Origin: an uncultured Rhodocyclaceae bacterium
Lineage (GTDB): Bacteria; Pseudomonadota; Gammaproteobacteria; Burkholderiales; Rhodocyclaceae
Length of the DNA: 16,261 nucleotides
Direction of reading: 5' to 3'
Assembly (NCBI GenBank): GCA_900549295.1
Contig: URNG01000075.1
Span: 1 to 16,261, forward strand
Shown here: positions 7,391 to 14,592 of the stretch, in pieces
Layout: each line of letters opens with the position of its first letter
Numbering within the stretch: the stretch's first letter is position 1
Translations under genes and position numbers: made by a program
The notes under the pieces: model-generated
What the model was told of the DNA's origin: nothing
What the model saw: the letters and a program-made list of their open reading frames with translations, nothing else
Database searches by the model: none

Positions 7391-8244
7391 TGCTGCTGGA
7401 TCTGCCCCCGTTCGTTCTGGCACTGGCTGCGGGTATTTTGGGCCTGTGCGTCGGCAGCTTCCTGAATGTCGTGATCCACCGGCTGCCGCTGATGATGGAG
7501 CGCGAGTGGCAGGCGCAGTGCGCGGATCTGCGCGGCGAAGCGCTGGCTGAAACCACGCCCTTCAACCTCATCGTGCCGCGCTCGCGCTGCCCGCGCTGCG
7601 GGCAGGAAATCGGAGCGCTGGACAACATTCCGCTCTTCAGCTATTTCGTGCTGCTGCGCGGCAAGTGCAAGCACTGCCAAGCGAGGATTTCCCTGCGCTA
7701 TCCCCTGGTGGAAGCGCTGACGGGCCTGCTGTCGGCAGCCGTGGTCTGGCACTTCGGTGCCGGCTGGCTGGCGTTGGGGGCGCTCGGCCTCACCTGGGCG
7801 CTGATTACGCTGGCCCTGATCGACCTCGATACGCAGCTTCTGCCGGACAGCATCACATTGCCCTTGCTGTGGCTGGGTCTGGCGTTCAACCTCGACGGCC
7901 ATTTTACCGACCTGGGGTCGGCGGTGATCGGCGCCATGGTGGGCTATCTCGCGCTGTGGAGCGTGTTCTGGCTGTTCAAGCTCGCTACCGGCAAGGAAGG
8001 CATGGGTTATGGCGATTTCAAGCTGCTCGCGGCGCTCGGGGCCTGGCTGGGCTGGCAGATGCTGCCGGCCATCATCCTGCTTTCTTCCGTGGTCGGCGCG
8101 CTGGTCGGCATCGCCCTGATCGTGCTGGCGCGGCACGGGCGCAATGTGCCGATTCCCTTCGGCCCTTATCTGGCTGCTGCGGGCCTGCTGGTGCTGTTCT
8201 ACGGCCAGGAATTGACGCAAACCTATCTCGGCTTGCTGTCCTGA
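7390..8244 (+). CDS. pilD: Type IV prepilin peptidase and N-methyltransferase PilD
   Basis: A 284-residue polytopic inner-membrane aspartic protease that removes the leader of prepilins and pseudopilins and methylates the new N-terminus. The N-terminal GSFLNVVIHRLP (22-33) begins the methyltransferase domain. A zinc motif is formed by C67, C70, C93 and C96 (CPRCG, CKHCQ). The catalytic aspartates lie in ALIDLDTQLLPD (D145/D147 region) and in the GYGDFK motif (D209). About seven hydrophobic segments follow the zinc loop. In many proteobacteria coaE follows pilD; here it is replaced by the glycolytic run after a 94-base gap. Confidence 0.96.
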   Translation: MLLDLPPFVLALAAGILGLCVGSFLNVVIHRLPLMMEREWQAQCADLRGEALAETTPFNLIVPRSRCPRCGQEIGALDNIPLFSYFVLLRGKCKHCQARISLRYPLVEALTGLLSAAVVWHFGAGWLALGALGLTWALITLALIDLDTQLLPDSITLPLLWLGLAFNLDGHFTDLGSAVIGAMVGYLALWSVFWLFKLATGKEGMGYGDFKLLAALGAWLGWQMLPAIILLSSVVGALVGIALIVLARHGRNVPIPFGPYLAAAGLLVLFYGQELTQTYLGLLS

Positions 8245-8255
8245 GCGCTGGAAAA

Positions 8256-8279
8256 GCACCGGTCCAAACACCGATGTGC
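8256..8279 (+). terminator. Stem-loop after pilD, possible weak terminator
   Basis: GCAC-CGGT (8256-8263) pairs with ACCG and GTGC (8270-8273 and 8276-8279) around the loop CCAAAC, with a two-base bulge. Only a short ATTTT (8285-8289) follows, so termination would be inefficient. It lies between the pilus genes and the glycolytic run, where a boundary is expected. Confidence 0.28.
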
Positions 8280-8281
8280 CC

Positions 8282-8310
8282 CTGATTTTCCCCGCGTAAA
8301 ACGGTAGAAT
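8282..8310 (+). promoter_or_regulatory. Candidate promoter upstream of the epd-like gene
   Basis: TAGAAT at 8305-8310 matches the sigma-70 -10 hexamer in 5 of 6 positions and lies about 28 bases before the GTG start. The -35 at 17-bp spacing is poor (CTGATT, 8282-8287, 3 of 6). It is the best promoter-like sequence in the 94-base gap. Confidence 0.28.
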
Positions 8311-8338
8311 TCCGAGATTCCGTCATACGCCCTCCATC

Positions 8339-9385
8339 GTGATTCCTGCGCCCGCTCCTTTTCGTCTTGCCATCAACGGCTATGGCCGGATCGGGCGTTG
8401 CGTGTTGCGCGCATTGCACACGGCACCGGAGCATGTGCGGCTTGCCGTAATGGCGATCAACGAGCCAGCCGATCTGGCCAGCATGGCCTATCTGACCGAG
8501 TACGACTCCACGCACGGCCGCTTTCCCGGGCGTGTGGCGGTGGGCAAAAACCGGCTGTTGATCGATGAGCAGGCCATCCGGGTCAGCCACGCGCGCACGC
8601 CGGAGGAAGTCGATTGGCGAGACATCGATCTGTTGATCGAATGTTCCGGCGTCTACGGTCATCGCAATGAATTGGAGCGCTTCTTGGAGGCGGGCTGTCC
8701 GCGTCTTTTGCTGTCGCACCCCGGGTTTTCGGCCGAAGATGTGGATGCCACCCTGATCTGCGGCGTCAATCCCGGCGCGCTGAGCGGCAATGAGCGTCTC
8801 CTGTCGGTGGGTTCATGCACGACCAATGCCGTGGTGCCGGTGCTATCCCTGATCGCGCAGCATTTCGGTGTCGAGCAGGCGCAACTCACCACCCTGCACT
8901 CGGTGATGAACGACCAGCCGCTGATCGACGGCTATCACCATCCGGACCTGCGCCGCACCCGTTCCGCCATGCAATCCATCATTCCGGTATCCACCGGCCT
9001 GAGCCGCGGCGTGGAGCGCCTGCTGCCGGAGCTGGCCGGGCGCGTGCACGCCAAGGCGATCCGTGTGCCGACCTTGAACGTGTCGGCGATCGACCTCAAT
9101 CTCATCACCCGCGAGCCCGTCAGCGTGCCGGTGGTGAATCAGGTGCTGCAAGCTTCTGCCCAAGGGGATTTGCGCGGCCTGCTCGCCTATTCGGAAGCGG
9201 CGCATGCCTCGATCGACTTCAATCACGACCCGCACTCGGCTATCATCGACGCCAGCCAGACCCGGGTCAGCGGCGGGCATCTGCTCAATCTTTTCATCTG
9301 GTTCGACAACGAATGGGGCTTTGCCAATCGTCTGCTGGATGTGGCGGCGCACTGGCTGCAGCGGGAGGGGCGAAGGGAAGGGTAA
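8339..9385 (+). CDS. epd: GAPDH-family dehydrogenase, closest in motifs to erythrose-4-phosphate dehydrogenase
   Basis: A 348-residue NAD-dependent aldehyde dehydrogenase of the GapA/Epd superfamily. The Rossmann motif is INGYGRIGR (12-20), the catalytic Cys160 lies in SCTTN, and the general base is His187 (TLHSVMNDQ). Several stretches follow E. coli Epd rather than GapA as I remember them: SHPG (126-129), HPDLRRTRSAMQSIIPVSTG (201-220) where GAPDH has its TGAAKA phosphate site, and IDFNHDPHSAIIDASQTRVS (292-311). Epd makes 4-phosphoerythronate for the DXP-dependent vitamin B6 pathway. The order epd-pgk matches the enterobacterial arrangement, but the position is where many betaproteobacteria carry gap, so glycolytic activity cannot be excluded. 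The start is GTG with no clear ribosome site; no ATG is available before the Rossmann motif. Confidence 0.85.
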   Translation: MIPAPAPFRLAINGYGRIGRCVLRALHTAPEHVRLAVMAINEPADLASMAYLTEYDSTHGRFPGRVAVGKNRLLIDEQAIRVSHARTPEEVDWRDIDLLIECSGVYGHRNELERFLEAGCPRLLLSHPGFSAEDVDATLICGVNPGALSGNERLLSVGSCTTNAVVPVLSLIAQHFGVEQAQLTTLHSVMNDQPLIDGYHHPDLRRTRSAMQSIIPVSTGLSRGVERLLPELAGRVHAKAIRVPTLNVSAIDLNLITREPVSVPVVNQVLQASAQGDLRGLLAYSEAAHASIDFNHDPHSAIIDASQTRVSGGHLLNLFIWFDNEWGFANRLLDVAAHWLQREGRREG

Positions 9386-9415
9386 AAAGCGAAGGGGCGG
9401 CCACCTTTCGCTTTT
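9385..9415 (+). terminator. Hairpin between epd and pgk, possible attenuator
   Basis: AAAAGCGAA (9385-9393) pairs perfectly with TTCGCTTTT (9407-9415), extended inward by two G-C pairs and a G-U pair around a seven-base loop. The stem starts at the last base of the epd stop codon. The 3' arm ends in TTTT, and a further CCTTTTATC follows at 9418-9426. This could reduce read-through into pgk or stabilise a processed 3' end. It is a partial terminator at best. Confidence 0.4.
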
Positions 9416-9447
9416 CGCCTTTTATCATATTAAAAAACGGAGACACC

Positions 9448-10629
9448 ATGAACGTCATCAAACTCACTGATCTCGATGTCAGCGGCAAGCGCGTATTCAT
9501 CCGCGCCGACCTGAACGTGCCGCAGGACGAGGCCGGCAACATCACCGAGGACACGCGGATTCGCGCTTCCCTGCCGTCGATCCGCTACTGTCTGGAAAAA
9601 GGCGCGGCGGTGATGGTCACGTCCCACCTGGGGCGCCCCACCGAAGGCGAGTTGAACCCGGAGGACAGCCTGATGCCGGTCGCCGTGCGCCTGGGGCAGC
9701 TTCTGCACGCGCCGGTGCGTCTGGTGAATGACTGGGTGGACGGCGTCGAAGTGAAGCCCGGCGAAGTGGTGCTGCTGGAAAACTGCCGCGTCAATAAAGG
9801 CGAAAAGAAGAACAACGACGAACTGGCGCAGAAAATGGCCAAACTTTGCGACGTCTACGTCAACGACGCTTTTGGCACCGCCCACCGCGCCGAGGCCACC
9901 ACGCACGGCATGGCGAAATACGCGCCGGTAGCGTGCGCCGGTGTGCTGATGGGGGGCGAGATCGATGCGCTCACGAAGGCGCTGCACAACCCGAAGCGCC
10001 CGCTGGTGGCGATCGTCGGCGGCTCCAAGGTGTCGTCCAAACTGACCATCCTCAAATCCCTGGCCGACAAGGTGGACCAACTGATCGTCGGCGGTGGCAT
10101 CGCCAACACCTTCCTGCTCGCTTCTGGCAAACGCATCGGCGAATCGCTGGCGGAAGCCGATCTGGTCAAGGAAGCGCACGGCATCATGGACATGATGAAG
10201 GAGCGCGGTGCCGAGGTGCCGCTGCCGACCGACGTGGTGGTCGCCGATGAAGTTTCGGCGCTGGCCCGCGCCAACAAGATCGGCATCGACGACGTCAGCG
10301 CGCACGACCGCATTCTGGACATCGGCCCCAAATCGGCGGCCAAGCTCGCCGAAATCATCGCCAATGCCGGTACCGTGGTGTGGAACGGGCCGGTCGGCGT
10401 GTTCGAGTTGCCGCAGTTTGCCGGTGGCACCAAGATGCTCGCTTCCGCCATCGCGCATTCGGAAGCCTTCTCCATTGCCGGTGGCGGCGATACGCTGGCA
10501 GCGATCGCCAAGTTCAACATTGCGGCAGATGTCGGCTACATCTCGACCGGCGGCGGCGCCTTCCTGGAGTTCCTCGAAGGCAAGACTCTGCCGGCCATCG
10601 CCGTTCTGGAAGAACGCGCCGCCAACTGA
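9448..10629 (+). CDS. pgk: Phosphoglycerate kinase
   Basis: A 393-residue cytoplasmic kinase that interconverts 1,3-bisphosphoglycerate plus ADP with 3-phosphoglycerate plus ATP. Motifs in order are RADLNVP (19-25), SHLGRP (59-64), VNDAFGTAHRA (138-148), VGGSKVSSKL (190-199) for nucleotide binding, WNGPVGVFE (312-320), GGGDTLAA (345-352) and STGGGAFLEFLEG (366-378). Length is standard. I start at ATG 9448 (MNVIKLTDLDVSGKRVFIR), preceded by CGGAGAC. The long open frame running back to 8815 is antisense-free overlap with epd in another frame and is not coding. It lies 62 bases after epd and 11 bases before the next gene, so co-transcription with the downstream gene is very likely. Confidence 0.97.
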   Translation: MNVIKLTDLDVSGKRVFIRADLNVPQDEAGNITEDTRIRASLPSIRYCLEKGAAVMVTSHLGRPTEGELNPEDSLMPVAVRLGQLLHAPVRLVNDWVDGVEVKPGEVVLLENCRVNKGEKKNNDELAQKMAKLCDVYVNDAFGTAHRAEATTHGMAKYAPVACAGVLMGGEIDALTKALHNPKRPLVAIVGGSKVSSKLTILKSLADKVDQLIVGGGIANTFLLASGKRIGESLAEADLVKEAHGIMDMMKERGAEVPLPTDVVVADEVSALARANKIGIDDVSAHDRILDIGPKSAAKLAEIIANAGTVVWNGPVGVFELPQFAGGTKMLASAIAHSEAFSIAGGGDTLAAIAKFNIAADVGYISTGGGAFLEFLEGKTLPAIAVLEERAAN

Positions 10630-10640
10630 GAGGAAAGACC

Positions 10641-11747
10641 ATGGATGAAAAACGCCGTTTGCTGATCGTCGACTCGTCGCGGGTGGCACGGGCGGCGTTG
10701 GCCAAGCATCTGAGCGCGGAATACGAACTGCGCGAGGAAGGCGATGGCGAATCCGCTTGGCAGACGCTGGTGCTCGACCCCTCCATCGCCGCCGTGGTGG
10801 CGGCGCTCAATCTGGGCAAGTGCGATGGGCACACCCTGTTGCAGCGTCTGCGCAGCAACCGCCTGCATCGCTTGTCCGACCTGCCTTTCTTCCTCCTGAT
10901 TTCGGAGAACGAGCCGCAGGCCAACCGGATCGCCGCCAAGGAACGCGGCGTCAGCGATTTCATCGTGCGCGGCATGAGCGGCGAGGAAATCAGCCAGCGC
11001 ATCGGGCGGCTGGTCAATTGGGATGTGGCTTCGTCCGTCATGCCCGTGACCAGCGAGCCGGTCCGCAATCATTTTTTCGAACGTCGGGCCATGTGCCGCA
11101 GACTGTGCGATGAAATGGGCCGGCACGGCAATAGCGCGGAATACAGCGCGGTGACTCTGGCTTTTGGGCTGACGCAGGAGAAAATGCTGATCCAGCGCTT
11201 TGGCGAAGCGGCGGTGGACGATCTGGGTAAACGCGTCGCCAACCTCATTCACAGCAAGATCAACGGGCGCGACGCCATGGCCCACGCCGACGGCTCGAAT
11301 TACCTGATTACTTCTCCCGGCACCAGCCTGGCGACGGGGCTGGCATTTGCCCAGCGGGTCTGCCGCGCGCTGGGCGAGCAACCGGTGCGGATCGGCAGGG
11401 AACGCCTGCAGATCAGTGTCAGCGCAGGTCTGGCCAGCCTGCCGGCGGATGGTGGGCGCACGGCGTCGCAGTTGATCGACCTGGCCCTGGCGCGCCTGGA
11501 GTACGCGCGCAAGACGCCCGGCAATCTCGTCGTCAGCGCCGATCCGCCGAAGGACGACCCGTTCGCGAAACTGAACGGCGTGCTGGGTGCGGAAGCAGCC
11601 AACCAGCGTCTGGCGCAGGCGGGGCTGGATATGCTGCCCTTGATGCGGCTCCTGGAGGTTGAATTCAACCTGGGGCTGCCGCTGGAGCAAATGGAAAACC
11701 AGTTCCGGGAGCATATCGCGCTTGCGGACGCCACAACCAACAACTGA
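10641..11747 (+). CDS. Degenerate receiver plus degenerate GGDEF regulator-like protein
   Basis: A 368-residue protein of unrecognised name. Residues 5-120 look like a CheY-type receiver (LLIVDSSRVARAAL, then VVAALNLGKCDG), but the phospho-acceptor Asp position is Ala55, only one Asp (D11) of the acidic pair remains, and the conserved Lys is Arg110. Residues about 145-300 resemble a GGDEF domain: GRDAMAHADGSNYLI aligns with R-D-x2-A-R-x-G-G-D-E-F-x-I so that GGDEF reads DGSNY (217-221). The typical end SAGLASLPADGG, then ALARLEYARKTPGN, is retained. A further 65 residues follow with no domain I recognise. It should neither be phosphorylated in the usual way nor make cyclic di-GMP; a binding or scaffold role is inferred. 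Gaps of 11 bases to pgk and 10 to pyk, with GAGAGGAAAG upstream, place it firmly inside the glycolytic transcription unit. Confidence 0.85.
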   Translation: MDEKRRLLIVDSSRVARAALAKHLSAEYELREEGDGESAWQTLVLDPSIAAVVAALNLGKCDGHTLLQRLRSNRLHRLSDLPFFLLISENEPQANRIAAKERGVSDFIVRGMSGEEISQRIGRLVNWDVASSVMPVTSEPVRNHFFERRAMCRRLCDEMGRHGNSAEYSAVTLAFGLTQEKMLIQRFGEAAVDDLGKRVANLIHSKINGRDAMAHADGSNYLITSPGTSLATGLAFAQRVCRALGEQPVRIGRERLQISVSAGLASLPADGGRTASQLIDLALARLEYARKTPGNLVVSADPPKDDPFAKLNGVLGAEAANQRLAQAGLDMLPLMRLLEVEFNLGLPLEQMENQFREHIALADATTNN

Positions 11748-11757
11748 ACGGAGCAGC

Positions 11758-13185
<1,428 letters not shown>

Positions 13186-13197
13186 TCGAGGGAGCCG

Positions 13198-13235
13198 GGT
13201 TTCCCCTTCTCCCTTCCCCCTTCACTCTTTTCAAT
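13198..13235 (+). other. Pyrimidine-rich intergenic tract before fba
   Basis: The 66-base gap between pyk and fba holds a run made almost entirely of C and T (about 13203-13235), preceded by a G-rich GAGGGAGCCGGG. No convincing promoter or terminator was found in it. A resembling purine/pyrimidine asymmetry occurs around 9361-9425 between epd and pgk. The ribosome binding site of the aldolase gene is weak (CGGAT, 13241-13245). Confidence 0.35.
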
Positions 13236-13251
13236 ACTACGGATATTCCCC

Positions 13252-14316
13252 ATGCCCCTCGTTTCCCTGCGCCAACTGCTCGATCATGCCGCCGAACACG
13301 ATTACGGTCTGCCTGCTTTCAACGTCAACAACATGGAACAGGTATGGGCCATCATGGAAGCAGCCAGCCAGCTCGATGCGCCGGTCGTCATGCAGGCCTC
13401 CGCCGGGGCGCGCAAATACGCGGGCGAGCCTTTCCTGCGCCATCAGATTCTGGCCGCGCTGGAAGCCTATCCGCACATTCCGGTGGTGATGCACCAGGAT
13501 CACGGGCAAAGCCCGGCGGTATGCATGGCGGCGATCCGCTCCGGGTTTTCCTCGGTGATGATGGACGGTTCGCTGGAAGCCGACGGCAAGACGGTGGCGA
13601 GCTACGAATACAACGTCGGGGTGACGCGCAAGGTGACTGAACTCGCGCACAGCATCGGCGTTTCCGTCGAAGGCGAACTGGGCGTGCTCGGCTCGCTCGA
13701 AACCATGCAGGGCGACAAGGAGGACGGCCACGGCGCGGAAGGCCAGATGACGCGCGAGCAACTCTTGACCGACGTCGAACAGGCCGCCGACTTCGTGCGC
13801 CAGACCAACTGCGACGCGCTGGCGATCGCCATCGGCACCAGCCACGGCGCCTACAAATTCACCAAGAAGCCGACCGGCGACATTCTCGCCATCGACCGCA
13901 TCGCTGAAATCCACGCCCGCATTCCCAATACCCATCTGGTGATGCACGGATCGAGCAGCGTGCCGCAGGAACTGCTCGAGGAAATCCGCCAGTTCGGCGG
14001 CGACATGAAGGAAACCTACGGCGTGCCGGTGGAAGAAATCGTCAAGGGCATCAAGCACGGCGTGCGCAAGGTCAATATCGACACCGACATTCGGCTGGCC
14101 ATGACCGGCGCGATCCGCCGTTATCTGGCGGAAAACCCCGGCAAGTTCGATCCGCGCGATTACCTCAAGCCGGCGCGCGAAGCGGCGAAGAAAATCTGCG
14201 TCGCCCGCTACGAAGCCTTCGGCTGCGCCGGGCAGGCGAGCAAGATTAAGCCGCTGGCGCTGGACAGGATGGCGGAGCGTTATGCCAGCGGCGCGCTGGA
14301 TCAGACCGTGCGATAA
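13252..14316 (+). CDS. fba: Class II fructose-1,6-bisphosphate aldolase, Calvin-cycle subtype
   Basis: A 354-residue zinc-dependent aldolase that interconverts fructose-1,6-bisphosphate with dihydroxyacetone phosphate and glyceraldehyde-3-phosphate. The catalytic Asp83 lies in HQDHG with zinc ligand His84. Further ligand segments are VEGELGVLG (139-147, Glu), GTSHGAYKF (195-203, His198) and VMHGSSSVP (230-238, His232), and the phosphate-binding NIDTD is at 275-279. The length and the KICVARYEAFGCAGQA block (314-329) fit the CbbA/Calvin-cycle subtype widespread in betaproteobacteria. That name does not prove CO2 fixation, since the same enzyme serves glycolysis and gluconeogenesis. It is the last gene of the run and is followed by a strong terminator. 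The start ATG 13252 agrees with the family N-terminus (MPLVSLRQLLDHAAE). Confidence 0.96.
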   Translation: MPLVSLRQLLDHAAEHDYGLPAFNVNNMEQVWAIMEAASQLDAPVVMQASAGARKYAGEPFLRHQILAALEAYPHIPVVMHQDHGQSPAVCMAAIRSGFSSVMMDGSLEADGKTVASYEYNVGVTRKVTELAHSIGVSVEGELGVLGSLETMQGDKEDGHGAEGQMTREQLLTDVEQAADFVRQTNCDALAIAIGTSHGAYKFTKKPTGDILAIDRIAEIHARIPNTHLVMHGSSSVPQELLEEIRQFGGDMKETYGVPVEEIVKGIKHGVRKVNIDTDIRLAMTGAIRRYLAENPGKFDPRDYLKPAREAAKKICVARYEAFGCAGQASKIKPLALDRMAERYASGALDQTVR

Positions 14317-14331
14317 AGCGCGTCAAACTGT

Positions 14332-14349
14332 TGCGCCGCCGATGGCGCA
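14332..14349 (+). other. Stem-loop between fba stop and terminator
   Basis: TGCGCC (14332-14337) and GGCGCA (14344-14349) form a perfect six-pair stem around GCCGAT. It sits just upstream of the intrinsic terminator and may protect the 3' end of the message. Confidence 0.4.
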
Positions 14350-14357
14350 GTGCCGGG

Positions 14358-14386
14358 CCGGGGAGCGGAATCTCCCCGGTTTTTTA
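14358..14386 (+). terminator. Intrinsic terminator of the glycolytic run
   Basis: CCGGGGAG (14358-14365) and CTCCCCGG (14372-14379) form a perfect eight-pair GC-rich stem with a six-base loop CGGAAT. Six consecutive T follow immediately (14380-14385). This is a classic rho-independent terminator 42 bases after the fba stop codon. Confidence 0.93.
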
Positions 14387-14415
14387 TTTCCGGCGGCTGC
14401 TGGTTTGTGCTTTTC

Positions 14416-14429
14416 TTGATGCAAATCAT
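14416..14429 (+). promoter_or_regulatory. FNR/ANR/DNR-type binding site upstream of the Aer-like receptor
   Basis: TTGAT-GCAA-ATCAT matches the palindromic consensus TTGAT-N4-ATCAA in 9 of 10 defined positions. Its centre is about 170 bases before the receptor ATG, downstream of the fba terminator, so the receptor gene is the only sensible target. A -10-like TTTAAT (14446-14451) lies close behind it, and TGTAAA (14482-14487) is placed as for activation from -71.5. Which of the two is used is unclear, so activation or repression cannot be decided. Confidence 0.55.
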
Positions 14430-14500
14430 CTGGCTGTGCGCCGTATTTAATGAAAAAGCAACAATGGGCATGCTGTTGTTTTGTAAATCAGGGGAAAGCC

Positions 14501-14527
14501 ATGCCGGGTTTGTGTAAGTGGTGGTAA
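14501..14527 (+). CDS. Possible 8-codon leader peptide ending in Trp-Trp
   Basis: ATG at 14501 opens a frame reading MPGLCKWW and then TAA. GGGGAAAG (14491-14498) is a plausible ribosome binding site just before it. It lies between the FNR-type box and the receptor start. Tandem Trp codons at the end of a short leader recall amino-acid attenuation, but no clear competing hairpins were found downstream. The frame is so short that chance is a serious alternative. Confidence 0.2.
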   Translation: MPGLCKWW

Positions 14528-14563
14528 TTTGGTGGTTTGGCAAATTTGACGCCGTTTAATTTT

Positions 14564-14578
14564 TTTAACAATGTTAAA
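14564..14578 (+). promoter_or_regulatory. Inverted repeat immediately before the Aer-like receptor
   Basis: TTTAAC and GTTAAA form a perfect inverted repeat separated by AAT, ending 14 bases before the ATG at 14593. It overlaps the region where a -10 element would fall relative to a TTGACG (14546-14551). It could be an operator or simply AT-rich leader sequence. Confidence 0.3.
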
Positions 14579-14592
14579 GCAGCGGATGAATA

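Noticed and set aside
8815..9447. N-terminal extension of the pgk frame
   Set aside because: The extension overlaps epd in another frame and its translation is Arg/Ala-rich noise. The family N-terminus and a ribosome site fit ATG 9448.
14484..14510. Sigma-28-like promoter (TAAA, 15 bases, GCCGGGTT) before the chemoreceptor
   Set aside because: The -35 TAAA and spacing fit, but only four of eight -10 positions match GCCGATAA, too few to call.
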